A stretch of 64,000 nt of DNA from Fratercula arctica (taxonomy: Eukaryota; Chordata; Aves; Charadriiformes; Alcidae), in contig CANTUZ010000003.1 in NCBI GenBank assembly GCA_947846985.1, positions 54,446,096 through 54,510,095 on the forward strand. Reading direction: 5' to 3'. Below, in pieces: positions 24,339 to 36,098 of this stretch (its first letter is position 1; every line of letters begins with the position of its first letter). The translations under genes and the position numbers were made by a program. The notes under the pieces were generated by a model, which saw only the letters and a list, made by a program, of their open reading frames with translations, made no database searches and was not told the origin of the DNA.

Positions 24339-27300
24339 GGTGCTCAGAGATGTTGTATTTGATACTTGGGAGTGCTCTGAATTCCTGGCTGCTTTCTGAG
24401 ACCTAGTAGTGGGCACCCAGACTGCCTACCTTTGCAAACTGGAGCCCTTCCAGAGAGACCTCCTGCTTTAAAGGACCTGGCATCCTCTCTCACCCATGCT
24501 GCTGCAAGAGCAGCTGAGAGAGACAGAGCCAAATGGCACCTGGGTCCCATGCAAACTACCGAGATGTGCACCCAGGAGGAGCCCAAAGGGCAGGTTTCTC
24601 CCTGAGGACACTGGCTGGGCAGCCAGAGGCAGGACTGGAGGAAGGAGAGGGGGCTCCTATGGACAGATAGTATAGAGGGGTCCTAATTAACCTTCTTGTC
24701 TGGGAGTGGCTACATAGATGTATCGTGTGGTCCTATACCATACGTGTAAGGTGGGAGTTTGGAGGAACTCCACCACAGAGGAATGGCCACCGCTGGCAGA
24801 CTTTAGGGCACTGCAGCCTCCAGCCACTACTGGTATAAGGGAGAAATGAAGTTGTAGTCACATCCCATGCTTGGACCTCTGCTCCAAGACAGAGGTTGTC
24901 ATTGTGCACACTTACTTTGTAGGAAACAATGGCTGCATGCATACAAATTTATGTTTCCTTCTATTTTTTCTCCCTCCTCATGGAGTGTTTATCTTGTACC
25001 TGAAATGTAGCTTGGCCTGTGTAACTCACAACTACCCGATCATCTCCTCTTGAAATGCAAGAGTCTTCCAAAGTTTATTTATCAGAGAATCTCAAGCTAT
25101 AAACAGATTATATCATACCCAAGAGGGATGAGAGCAAACACTCCAATGTAACACATATTTGCTTTGTGTCATTAGTTTATCAACTATTAGTATTAGAATT
25201 GCTGTTTTGACCACAGGTATTACAACTGGGGGTTGAGCAATGAGCCAGCAGTCTCTCCTTTACAAGAAAGGACAAAGAGGAAAAGGCAGCCTTTGGTGAT
25301 AAACACTTGCAAGAGCCAAATTCTGAGGAGCTTTCTAGTAAAGGCAAAGCAAACTAAAAAAGTAGGGTTTCAGAGCATCAAAAGGATGGCTGCAAGAACA
25401 GAAAGCTGGGCAGTGCTGAGAATCATAGATCGACACAAATACAGTGTCTTTGGGGTATGGAACATCAGTATCACAAACAGATGAAAAGCAGATTGAAAAT
25501 GAAAACAAAATGATAATATGTGTGGGGAGACAAGGAAGTTACCAGTTAGAGGGAGGGGCATTAATTAGGACATGCAAAGTAGAAAATCACTTAGAGACAC
25601 AAAACCCATTAACAGCTCATATCCCCAAGCTAAATTGAAATAGGAGACACAAAAATGGCACTTATACGCTGTCTGACACACATGGGCTACTGCCGTGATG
25701 AAAGCAAAGCTCAGTTCTGCAGTGGTTTGTGAACTATGGCAGTATCCCCCAAACTGCTTTTACTTACTGACGGGGAGGATGGCAACACTCATCCAGACAA
25801 GGCAATGTCCACCACAGGGGGGAAAGCTCCTCCGAGCTGCATAGGGTGTCAAGGCTCATCATTGATGAAACACTTTTCTTGCACAGAAATAACATGAAAT
25901 AACTCAGGACAGTGTCATCACACTCCTCAGATGCAGTCATCAGGCACAAGACAATCTGGCTGATGGAAGTTTCCAATAATTGTGCAAAAGAGAAGCCCTG
26001 CAACAGTGAATTTTGCGAGTGTGCCTGGAGTGAAGTCTCACAGCTCACCAAGATGCCATGCATGGCTCTTAAACAACAGGGCAGACAGTAGACAAAGACT
26101 GTCTAGCATTGCAAAAATAATGGAGTCTATCATTCCACACGTAGGAGATTCCCTGGCAACTCCTAACTCAAGTATTTTGTTAGTAAGCCAAGGAATACAA
26201 GCATGAAACAACTCCTAAGATTCTGAGAACACGTAAAGGCTAACGCACACTTCAATAAGGAAATAAAATCACCAACTGGTGTGTATTTTGCAGTTTTAAA
26301 CAATTTAAAACAATCTCCAACTATGAGTCTCCCACTCGACTCTTAATTTCTTCCTGAGCACATCATCATGTGAAGCAGAAACCACCAAAATTACATACAC
26401 GTGAATCCCTTAAAGAGCAAATGCCTCAGGAAAATAACAGATACCAAACTGAATGACATTTCATGATGCATACTGGTTTATTTCAGAGTCCAGCAACTTC
26501 TTATTTCCAAAGTTGTTCAGGAAAGAACATGGAAACATCTAAGAGAAGCTGCTATGAAACAGTGGAAAGCCATGGAGAAGAGGCAAGCTGCAGGGGTCCT
26601 TCCTTCAAGCAGTCTCCAGGCAAGGAAAACTTGTGGAGAACGGCATAAGAAAGGGGTCTTTATTTTGGCCAGTGTAGTATTTGACAGCATAGGAAAATGG
26701 GGATTTAGACTATCACTGAGGATAACAAGGCTAAACTTTGTTTCCTAAATAGCAAGCTGGCCTAGAGAAGAACCTTTTAGCCACAGCGATGAGTCAACAC
26801 TGACATTTGTGGTCAGCACTGACAGAAGTGTCAATTGTTTAGGAAGAGAATATACCTGCTGTCAAACAGGGTTAACTGAAGGTGAGCAGGCAATTAACGC
26901 TCAGGGCCTTGAACCCTCAAGGGTCATTCCATAGGCCTCCTGAAAAATTAGTCCAGATACTCTTTAATATTTTCTTTGACTGGAAAACAGTTAGGACCAT
27001 GCTATACGTGCATGGGAAGTGCATACATCTTCATGTTGCTTACATTCACAAGAGATTCGCCCATCCACTGTTTGGGAAAGAAACACAGGGAACTGCAGGT
27101 GATGCAAGCATTCCTCTGCCTTCGGTGTTTCCTAACTAATGTTGTCTCTTCGTTACTTATCCTGTCATCAAATACAATGTTCTTGTAAGAGAGAGCTGGA
27201 CATGATCACACTGAGTACAGTATTTAAGTGGTGCTGTGTTTTATCTCCCCTTTGGTTTTATTGATCGGCCATTAGCTTTAGATGAAATGCAGCACAGTGA

Positions 27301-29689
27301 TTTTGATTTAGCTCGCCTATGAAGCCTGATCTCTTATGCCCTGAATTCATTCCTCAAGGTAGGTCTGAAGCTGGGGCTGAAGGGTTGGGAAGTATTGTTC
27401 CTCCCTCCGCCACGTTAAGTCTTGCCTTTATTATGGGTGTAACCATTAACGGTTCCATTGTGGTATGGAAAATTATTTGCGAGGAAACTTCTCACTCCAA
27501 GAAATGCTCTTGTCCGCCTCCAGCCACTCAGGAGTAAAGTACAGATTGTGCCCACACAGGGCTGCATTGCTCATTCCCAGGATGTTAGGAGATCTAAACG
27601 TTTTTGCTCAACTTTGACTTTTAAACAACTAGATCTTTCTTTCAAATGAAGCAAAATTGTTGCAGGAAAGATTCTTGGCAACGCTTTTTGCCCTGGCTTC
27701 CTGAGGAATGCATTTGTTTTAAAAACTGAATGAAAAACCAATGGCACATAAAGCTGCCTTATGACAATGCTGGCAGTTCTACCAGTTTCTCATCCACCCA
27801 CGTTTACCAACCACTATGCATTATGTTAGAACTGTAACTTTGAAATGATAACCTCTGAGGACATGCTTTTTAATTCCCTGTGTCTCATTTTCTACTTTAA
27901 GAGTGTTGCAGAAGTACTATTTGAATAGTGGGTGCCAGCTTTTAAATATCTGCAGTGATTTTAGTATCCTATTAATAACAGTGTTGAAAAAGTCCTTCAG
28001 ATGAGACTTTTTGGATTCTCGCACTCAGACTCAATGAGAATATTTTAGCCATCTGTACACCTGATATTTCCTACAGCAGGGAACAAAAAATCTCAGTATT
28101 TTCCATCCATCTTAGGTCCAGTATGGAACACGTCAGTGTTCTTTTTGGCTCCAGAAAATATCCTATTATGGTGACAGTTTGGGTATTCCTGCTTTATATC
28201 CCATGGAACAGCAAATATGATGCTTAGTATGGGTTTAAAAAGCCTCTTGTGCAATATTTATCTTCTTTTGCATTAATCCATTTTTTTCTCAGAAACTGAA
28301 AACAAAACCAGTCTATAAAGATGAAAATTTTCCTGCTCTTAACAGGAAAGTTTCAAGTTTTGTGGTTGAGAACGTCAGCACCAGACTTCCAACATGACAT
28401 GCAGAGCCAAAGACCCAAATTATAGGCCACTCCAAACATAAAAGTTTAAAAGACAGACGCTCCCCTCTTTCAAAAAACTCCTCTGCATCTTTTTGGTTTC
28501 TCTAAGAACAAGTTGTTGACGATGGTATCTTCTGACTGTATTTACTCAAGCCCAGATTTATAAAAGCCAGGCAGGCAGCACTACTCGGCTGCAGCTGGAA
28601 GTCGAGATTTGCTTGGGTGTTGGCAGAGAAGACTGCCCAGTGGACAGGACAGGCTCCTTGCATAAACTCACATTTGTGGGATGTGGCTTTCCCTAAAGCT
28701 CTGCCTGCTGCCCAGGCTCCAAGTGTGATCTGGACTGATGCCTAGTCGCAGTTGCTCAGTATCTCTGAAAATCATGTGGTCCCTACGTACAGATAAGGAG
28801 CCTAAGTTTATATGCTTTGCTTTGAAGAACTGGCACTTTTTAAGATGAAAATCTAAAAGATATCACAGCATTTAAGACCAATAATAAGATTTTATCTCTT
28901 GATCATATTAGATTATGATCTTTTTAGCTGCACAAGCTGACTTTTACCTAAATAGCTTGATGAGGCTCAAATGCCTCATGCTAGCATCTTGTTCAGTGGT
29001 GTGTCAAATGCAGAGAGCAGAAGAGGCTGAGATGCCACCGTAACCACATGGGCACGCCAAACAGCAGCAAGGATTTGACTGAAGCAGATATGCCCAGGTA
29101 ATTATGGCTGGCAATCCATGCCCCCTTCCCCTCTGCCCCTTGCCGAGTTAAGACATCCTGCCCCAGGTTGCGTGTGCAGGGGATGGTCCCCGCAGCTGTT
29201 ACCTGACCTTTGGGACACTGGGCACTTCCAGTGCCAGGTCTGCATGCTCAGGAGGTTGGCTTCTGCCCCTTGTCACAGGCAAACCTCTTTGCTAACGGGG
29301 ATGGTCCAGGCCCCCTAACCAGCACCTGCCTTATGTTGGCTGCTTGCTTGCAGTCACGGACACATTTTGGTGCGTGTGATGGACCATTGGTGATTTCAGT
29401 TGGTGCCTCCCGGGAGACACAAAGCTGCTGATGCTAACTGGTGCCTTTTAGAAAGACAGCCATCTCCAAACGGCTGTTACACTAACTGCTGACAGCTCGA
29501 AATATTTGCTTTCTATTTGGGTTCACTGCCCTGAGATTATTCATCATCTCCCGGAGAGAAGAAAACGATCGCGTTCAGCCCTTTAATGCTACAGATATAT
29601 AATATTTATAAACGTAGCGGGCATGACGGGACGATACTGCGCTTCCTTAAAAAAACAGAAAGCCGCAAACCACCCAGCAAGCCCAAAGC
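24339..29689. other. Proximal 5' flank of PPP1R14C, no gene seen
   Basis: No coding or RNA gene was recognised. GC content rises locally near 24340-24660 and 29100-29430 without a recognisable exon. A block around 27290-27500 holds TGTGGT (RUNX-type) and AACGG (MYB-type) cores and no repeat signature, so it is a possible enhancer, weakly supported. A 'tataatatttata' stretch near 29598-29610 lies about 400 bases before the PPP1R14C start codon; it could be a TATA-like element but is more likely just AT-rich DNA beside the CpG island. Confidence 0.4.
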
Positions 29690-29760
29690 CCTCGGGGAGC
29701 CGCCGGGAGCCGCCGAGGAGCCGCTGCGGGGCCGGGACGCGGTGGCCGGGGCGGAGGGCC

Positions 29761-29800
29761 GTGCCGTGCCGTGCCGTGCCGTGCCGTGCCGTGCCGTGCC
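29761..29800 (+). repeat. (GTGCC)8 pentanucleotide tandem repeat
   Basis: Eight perfect copies of the 5-base unit GTGCC run from 29761 to 29800, with partial copies on both sides. The repeat lies about 200 bases upstream of the PPP1R14C start codon inside the CpG island. Perfect copies of this length are usually polymorphic in number. Each unit carries a CpG across the junction sequence 'gccgtg', so the tract is also a dense methylation target. Confidence 0.95.
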
Positions 29801-29882
29801 GGTGCCACCCCCCGTCTGTCCCCGCCCCGCGCCGGTTTGGGCCCGTCCCTCCCGGCGGCGGGGCCGCCTGCGCCGCTGTGCC

Positions 29883-29957
29883 ATGCGAGGCTTTAAACGG
29901 CAGGTGCGGGGGAGCCAGCCAGACGCGCAACCGGCGGCTGCGGCGGCCCGGCGGTAG
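29883..29957 (+). other. Possible 24-codon upstream ORF in the PPP1R14C leader
   Basis: An ATG at 29883 opens a 24-codon frame that stops at TAG 29955-29957, 45 bases before the PPP1R14C start codon and in the same frame. The stop shows that translation of the main protein cannot begin further upstream in that frame. Whether this is a real upstream ORF depends on whether transcription starts before 29883, which I cannot tell. The encoded peptide is basic and Ala-rich, with no known motif. Confidence 0.25.
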
Positions 29958-30002
29958 AGGCGGGCGCCTTTCGGCTCGGCGGGAGCCGCGGCGGAGCGGA
30001 GC

Positions 30003-30302
30003 ATGTCGGTGGCGACCGGGGGCAGCGAGGCGGCGGCGGCGGCAGCGGGAGGCGGCGGCGGGAACCGCGTTTTCTTCCAGAGCCCCCGCGGCGGCGGCGG
30101 GAGCGGCGGCGGCGGCGGCTCCTCCGGCGGCTCCTCCCGGGAGGACGCGGTGTCGGCGGCGGCGGCGGTGGTGCAGGTCCAGCAGCAGCGGCGGCAGCAG
30201 CAGGGGAAAGTGACGGTGAAATACGATCGGAAGGAGCTGCGGAAGCGGCTGGTGCTGGAGGAGTGGATCGTGGAGCAGCTGGGGCAGCTCTACGGCTGCG
30301 AG
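30003..30302 (+). CDS. PPP1R14C: PPP1R14C (KEPI) coding exon 1, protein phosphatase 1 inhibitor
   Basis: This exon encodes the first 100 residues of protein phosphatase 1 regulatory subunit 14C, a member of the CPI-17/PHI-1/KEPI family. These proteins block the PP1 catalytic subunit strongly once a threonine is phosphorylated by protein kinase C. The start MSVATGGSE and the RVFFQSPRG segment (residues 22-30) fit 14C. Residues 10-20 and 30-45 are Ala/Gly/Ser tracts and 58-67 are Gln-rich. KVTVKYDRKELRKRL begins at residue 69, so the inhibitory threonine is Thr71, equivalent to human Thr73. LVLEEWIVEQLGQLYGCE (residues 83-100) forms the first helix; the paralogue PPP1R14B differs here. The human protein is about 165 residues, so about 65 C-terminal residues lie in later exons. 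The start has A at -3 and an in-frame stop 45 bases upstream. The reading frame stays open past the exon, but family conservation ends exactly at the GT donor. Confidence 0.95.
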
Positions 30303-30308
30303 GTGCGG
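30303..30308 (+). other. PPP1R14C: Splice donor of PPP1R14C exon 1
   Basis: The junction reads GAG|GTGCGG. Conserved family sequence ends at Cys99-Glu100 and the following codons (VRERGRGGGG) do not resemble the family, which continues with an acidic stretch. The exon therefore ends in phase 0 here. GTGCGG matches the consensus GTRAGT at +1, +2, +3 and +5 only, so it is a moderate donor. Confidence 0.85.
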
Positions 30309-32937
30309 GAACGGGGACGGGGTGGCGGGGGTCCCCGGCACGGCGGCCGCCGCAGTCCCCCCGCCCGCCGCCGCCTCCTTCGCCCCCGGCGTCCTCCTCC
30401 CGCCCCGAGTCGCGTTTCGGCTGCGGGCAAGGGGGAGCTGTCACCGCCACCTCCAAATGACATTCCCGGCCCGCCGCCCCCTCCCTGCCGCCGCCCCGCC
30501 GCGGGGAAGGTGTCCCCCGTCCCGCAGAAGAGGTGTCCCCCCGCCCTGTCCCCAGCCCCCGAGGTGAATGGGAGGGGACCGCCCTTTGGGGACAGGCGGT
30601 GGATACCACGGAGCGGCCCCTTCCTCACGGTGGCGGGGGGGGGGGAGCCCGGCGGCTGTGTCAGGTCCGGGGGTGCCGGCTGCGCCCCCCGGGGGGGTGT
30701 TCGGCCGGGAGCTGCTGTCCCTACAGCCCCCCCGGGCAGGGCGGGCCAGGGCGCGGAGGCGCCTTCCCCCGGTTCGCGGGGGGTGTCGGTCCCCGTTAGG
30801 GGCGAGATGGCCGTGCGGTGGGGCGCCCGCCGGGCCGGGGGGGACAGCGGTGTGACGCTGGGGCGGGAGGAGGAGGAGGAGGAGGAGGAGGGGGCTGTGG
30901 GGAGGCGGCTGTTGTGAAGGAAGGACTCCGGCGTGGGGACGGTCCCCGCTAGACCATGGTTTTGTATTACCTCGGCCTCCAGGAGCGCGGTAGATAGGAG
31001 CCAGGAAATTTCAATGGGCGGTTAGAAGATCATTAGGATGAGAATCGAAAATAGTGGGGAGTGGGGGGTGGTGTTGTATCTAATTTGTAGGTATCAAACC
31101 TTTTTTTTTTTTTTTCCTGTTAATCTGTGCAAAAAGTGAGTGTTGCTGGAATGTATTTTCTTCTGTAGTGGACAGGTGAACAGAAGGATTTTTCAGTATG
31201 GTACAGACTGACTGTTATCTTCCATATAGAGATGACAATGTTGTAAGTGAAGAAGGTACCAGTACTTTGCTCTGTCAGACCTTCGTTAGAAATACAGACT
31301 TTCTAGTCCTCAAGGGTATTATCCTACCTCCGGGCCACCCTGAGTATTTACTGTTATAAAGGATCAAAAAATGTTAATTCTAAACTGAGGTTTGCACATA
31401 CTTTTCCCATCAGTGGCCTGACTCACTTTTATTAGAGACTTCTGAAGTGAGATTTGTTGAAGCCAATTGTGAGTTTTAAAGCTAGCATCTCAGGAGCCAA
31501 CATCGCACCCCAGGGCTCCCGGGCATTCAGGAGCTAGGGAGGCAAGAGCCTGACGGTACCTGAGGTGTGGATGTGAGGGCCTAAATAACCAGGCCTGAGT
31601 ATCTAGCACATAGTTAATACAAATGTTTAAAGAAACTTCCTTTCATCTCAAAACCAGTTTATCAGCAAATTTGTCAGAAGGACTTGCCCTCATAAAAAAT
31701 GTGCATGTGACAGGGTAAACCTTAACTATTCACATCGGTGAACTAAGGGAAGGAAAGGTGTAAATGGAAAAGCTGTTACTCTTCATCTTGGTGTGACTTG
31801 CCGCTCCAGCCTGGTAATTTGTTAGGCCACATAGCCTGTAGGCTCCAAGGATTTCTTGGAGGTCAGAAGTACTTGTAACTGTTCGCATGACCTGATGATT
31901 TTGTGTCTGCATGAGCTGATAATGTAGTTAGTAGCTGGCCTACTGGATCTGTTGCCTCTGGTTTGATTCTCGTTGTTCAAAAATACCAGGCCTGTTTGTG
32001 CTTTTGACATACAGGCGTAGTTGTTCTGTATGTTAAGAAAGGATGTAATACATGGGACCAAACCCAAGGTCCAGAGGAATGATTGCTGCTTTTTGCAGTA
32101 TTCAAATAACTGGCTTGCTGGAGGGAAAAAAAAATCTTTCATTGTTTTCCTTCTTGTGGTTTTACCTCTGACTGAAATAGACTGCATTAGAAGGAGGGCT
32201 CCCCATTGAGATGGGGACCTTATATGGCTGCATAAAAAGAACTTTTTTGACAATTCAGTTTCTAGGGTAACCTTTAGGGTAAAAAAAAATGGCTTGACAC
32301 AACAGATGAAAATGGTTTTAACTTTGAAGATTGAGGGCAAAATATTTAATTCTTCTGCTCTTCTGTGCTGTTATGCATGAACTCTATCCAGTGTCAGCAC
32401 AGATGATAGTAGTGAAAAGGTCAAGCACTTAATATGCTATCAGAATAAAGTGGAAGATGCATGATGAGTGTAGTGATTAAAGACAATAGCGATTTAATAC
32501 AAGATGCTTTCCTTGAATCTGCTTGAATTACTTTTAGGCTTACAGATGTAGCTCTCAGGCTGGAACTTAATCACCTATGCAGACAGTTAATAACCCTGTC
32601 TGAAGGCAGGTTACGGGGGTTGGGAATTGCTTGCTTTAACTTCTGTGGAACATCTATTGTAGCTCCTTGATGCAATGACACTTAAGGTCTGAAACAACCC
32701 GAAATCTTCCAGAATGTCAGAAATAGCCATCGAATTGCGAATGCTGGAAGCGCTAACCAGTGTCAGTGTTTCATCTCTATTCTGATTGGGAGCTCTGTTT
32801 CTAAGGCGCAGTGCACTCCGTTCCTGGGAAGAGCAGAAATAAGCAAGTAGAGGGTGCTTGCAGTGTGGCGCGCTCAAAGTCTGCAAGAAGACCTGGGTGT
32901 CTCTTTGTGGGATTACATAAATGTAGTGCCTGCCTAC

Positions 32938-33488
32938 TTCTTGCGGTTTAACCCAGCAGACAGCCAAACACCACACAGCTGCTTCCTCACTGCCCTTTCC
33001 CCCCAACCAGTGGAATGGGGGGGAGAACCAGGAAAAAAAAAAAAAGAAAAATTCATGAGTTGAGATAAAAAAACATTTTTCTAGGACAGGGAAGGAAGAG
33101 AAAATAATAAAAATAATGATAAAATAATATACAAAACAACTGATGCACAATGCAATTGTTCACCACCAGCTGACTGATGCCCAGCCCATTCCGGAGCAGC
33201 AATTGCCACCCTTCACCCAACTCCCCCAGTTTATATACTGAGCATGATGCCATGTGGTATGGAATACCCCTCTGGACAGTTTGGATCAGCTGTCCTGGCT
33301 CTGCTCCCTCCCATCATCTTGTGTACCTCCTCACTAGCAGAGCATGGGAAGCTGAAAAGTCTTTGACTTAGTATAAGCATTAACATCATTGCATTATCAA
33401 CATTATTCTCACACTAAATCCAAAGCACAACACCATACCAACTACTAGGAATAAAATTAACTCTATCCTAGCCGAAACCAGGACAACA
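32938..33488 (-). mobile_element. Endogenous retrovirus LTR, probably solo (antisense)
   Basis: The + strand runs from 'tgcggtttaacccagcagac' to 'gccgaaaccaggacaaca'. On the minus strand this reads from a TGTTGTCCTGGTTTCGGC-type start to a GGTTAAACC-type end, the layout of an LTR family I know as widespread in neoavian genomes. On the minus strand the promoter TATA (reverse of 'gtttatatactgagcatga', 33230-33248) lies mid-element, with an A/T-rich part towards the 3' side. No gag, pol or env remnant borders it, so it is most likely a solo LTR. I could not find a convincing target-site duplication, and the left boundary is uncertain by several bases. The exact subfamily name is not claimed. Confidence 0.85.
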
Positions 33489-35145
33489 CTGTTTTCCATT
33501 TAAATACAGTTTTCTGTTAGATTATGCTGAGATTTGTCAGTAAGTGAGCACTTGCAGAAAGACTCCCTTTATTCAAAGCTAAACATATATTCATAGTCTC
33601 TCAAGTACTTGCAAGTTAAGTCAGCTAAAAGCTTGTTTTGGCTTGGTGACAAAGTTTAGGAGATGAGATTGGGAAATAAGGAGGTAGCTTTGTTTGTGTT
33701 CTTTCTAGTGGATCTTGTCTTTAGCAGTACAGTTTTAGTTTTAAAAATTGGATGCCAAGCAGGATAATGGAGTTGAGGGGAAGTGGTTTAGAAAGAGCTC
33801 CTTGAGACTATTTTTAATGCTGACCACAGATCCATGATACAAAGATCAGCTTTAGAAAGGTTACTTCTACGTGATGCAGACTGTAGGGATAAAAAACTGA
33901 TCTGAATGGTAAAGGGTTACCAAGGTAGAAAAACTTTAGTAGGACCTGGGACTCTTAAACAGGATTTGTTTGGCACCAGAACCTGTCAGGCTAATGTAGT
34001 CAGGTCAAGTGCCTCAGGTGAGCATCAGTCTGACTGACTGCTCCTGGAGCTGCTTCATTTAAAAAAAGGTCAAGTTTTATAACCTGTTTGTATTGGTTTC
34101 TATGAATGCTGAAGCTGAGGTTGTGGTCACAGATTAGTATATTGAAAATTCAGTGTCTTGACTGCAGGACTTGAACTGACTTCAGTGTTGACCTTTACTA
34201 GGTATCTTGTTTCTCAACGTAGTTTCTCCACAGATGTTTCATGGCTTGGGCTAAATCCATTATTGGTTAAGAATTGCTAAATAATGCTGCACAGAACAAC
34301 TTACATCATCACTATTGATTCCCTAATGGTTTGCAACTTGTAGTTTGGCACAAAAGTGATGACAGTCTAGTTTTCCAGATGTATGATCTACATTGTGTGC
34401 ACCTGCCAAACTTGTACAACTTTATATGTGGGGGAAAAAAAAAAAGGCCACTGGATTTGTCCCCAGAAAACATTCAACTTTACAGGTAAATTACTGTGCT
34501 CAGGGGTCCTGTCTACCCATAATTACAACATTTGCTATAAATGGCAGAATGCTGATGGAATAAGCGCATTGAGGGCACACAGATTTTGCACAGCGTTAGT
34601 AAAAAATGAAGAAAGATTTTTGCTTGGGCTATGGGTTTGTTGCTGAGTGTTTTGTTTTGTTGTTTTTTTTTTTTTTAATGTAGAGACATGCACGTACACA
34701 TCAAATGAACCCTTAGATTTTGCATTTTAAAAGTTGAATACAAGACTTGCCTTCTAATATGAGATATTGATGAGCTTATTTGGATAGTCAACTATTCTAT
34801 TAGAGTATAACTAATCATGTATGCAAATCAGTGCTCAGCAAAGAATATGATGTTAGTCTGGAAGTAACAGGGAATTATGTCCAGGCTTACCCCTTTTCCA
34901 TTGCAAGGCAAAATACCCTGGAACCCTGTTTAAAAATTCAATGTACAAGAAAATGTAACTGAAAGAGCTGCCCATAAAAGCCTCTCAAGCATTTTCTTTA
35001 AGAGTACAAAGCCATGCCAGACTGACAATTGTCATATGTAGGGTTCTCTTTCACCTCCTGATGCGGGTACTGCAATGACAAGAATGGCACGAAGCTCTGA
35101 AATGGATAAGGGATCTCATGTTGCCAGGGCCAAACTGTGGCCATT

Positions 35146-35150
<5 letters not shown>

Positions 35151-35179
<29 letters not shown>
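35151..35179 (+). repeat. Poly(A) tract of 29 bases
   Basis: An uninterrupted run of 29 A. No target-site duplication or gene-like sequence upstream was recognised, so I list it as a simple repeat, not the tail of a retrocopy. It is likely to vary in length between individuals. Confidence 0.95.
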
Positions 35180-35182
<3 letters not shown>

Positions 35183-35464
35183 GTGGGATATGGGAAGGAA
35201 GGAAGCAATTTAAGTTGGTCCTGCCTGGATTGAGTTGGGTGCTCTGTGACTGCAGTGTTGGAGAACACTCTTTTTGGCTGTCTTCCTGAAGCTGATGGGA
35301 TATGCTAACAGTGACAGCTTCTCCCTAATATAGCATCAGAGAGTCTGTTGGTCTGTACACACTTCAATTTGACCTGGTTGGCTCTAGACAGGAGACAAGA
35401 GGAATGCCCTTATCTAGGCTGGAGAGCTAGGTCTCAAAAGTAAAAACTTCCTAGCCCTCCCTTT

Positions 35465-35735
35465 CACAGAATCACAAAATGGTGGGGGTTGGAAGGGACC
35501 TCTGGAGATCATCTAGTCCAACCCCGGGTCACCTAGAGCAGGTTGGACAGGAACGCATCCAGGCGGGTTTTGAATATCTCCAGAGATGGAGACTCAACAA
35601 CCTCTTTGGGCAGCCTGTTCCAGTGCTCTGCCACCCTCAAAGTAAAGAAGGTTTTCCTCTTGTTGAGATGGAACTTCCTGTGTTCCAGTTTGTGCCTGTT
35701 GCCCCTTGCTGCACAGCTGCGCTGGCTGTGGTGGT
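35465..35735 (-). mobile_element. CR1 LINE 3' end (antisense)
   Basis: It begins with 'cacagaatcacaaaatggtg' and continues with 'ggttggaagggacctctgga', 'gatcatctagtccaacc', 'gggcagcctgttccagtgct' and 'aaagtaaagaaggttttcct'. This is the same subfamily layout as the copy at 24138 but reaches further towards the 5' side. It lacks the 'ctcctaccagagcag' segment present in that copy, a small internal deletion near 35524. Overlapping short ORFs on both strands are by-products of the repeat. Confidence 0.93.
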
Positions 35736-36098
35736 AAAGCTAGTGACAAGGTGGAAAAGGTGGACTGGGGGTTGTGAGGAAGCTCTGAACAAATAAGCTG
35801 CCTTGACTATATTTTCAAAATATTTTCTCAATACTGAATCCAGTTGCAGACTGATGGGTATTGATGGTATACCAAGAGCAGTGCTGTGTATGCTGAATAA
35901 CTGTATGCTGTACAAGGTATCGGTTCCTCTGTGCGTTTGCATCTGATCAGGCATGTCTTGGGATTTGATGGACTCGGTTGCAGCTGCTTCTCTCCCTACT
36001 ATTCAGAACTATATGGGGCACTGACCTTCTGCACAGTATGGACCACCTTCTCTAGCCCACACGCTCAGGGGTCAGTGGCTCTGCACACCCTGCAGATC

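Larger units (their letters stand above)
29690..30900 (+). promoter_or_regulatory. PPP1R14C: CpG-island promoter region of PPP1R14C
   Basis: Base composition changes abruptly from AT-rich flank to very GC-rich, CpG-dense DNA at about 29690 and returns to normal after about 30900. The island covers the presumed core promoter and 5' UTR, all of coding exon 1 and the first 600 bases of intron 1. No strong TATA box is visible close to the start codon; a TTTAAA at 29891-29896 is the nearest AT-rich core. The transcription start cannot be placed from sequence alone. A GC-rich island promoter fits a broadly initiating vertebrate gene. Confidence 0.88.

Noticed and set aside
29589..30609. Long ORFs on the minus strand across the CpG island (up to 250 codons)
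   Set aside because: They are mirror images of GC-rich DNA with few stop codons. Composition is Pro/Arg/Ala repeats, no known domain is present, and they overlap the confident PPP1R14C exon.
34763..34780. A DIDEL-like codon series that could have been PPP1R14C exon 2
   Set aside because: A TGA stop lies directly before it in the same frame, and the flanking residues do not match the acidic family segment.
35000..35179. A retrocopied gene ending in the 29-base poly(A) tract
   Set aside because: No coding or RNA-like sequence upstream and no flanking direct repeats were found.
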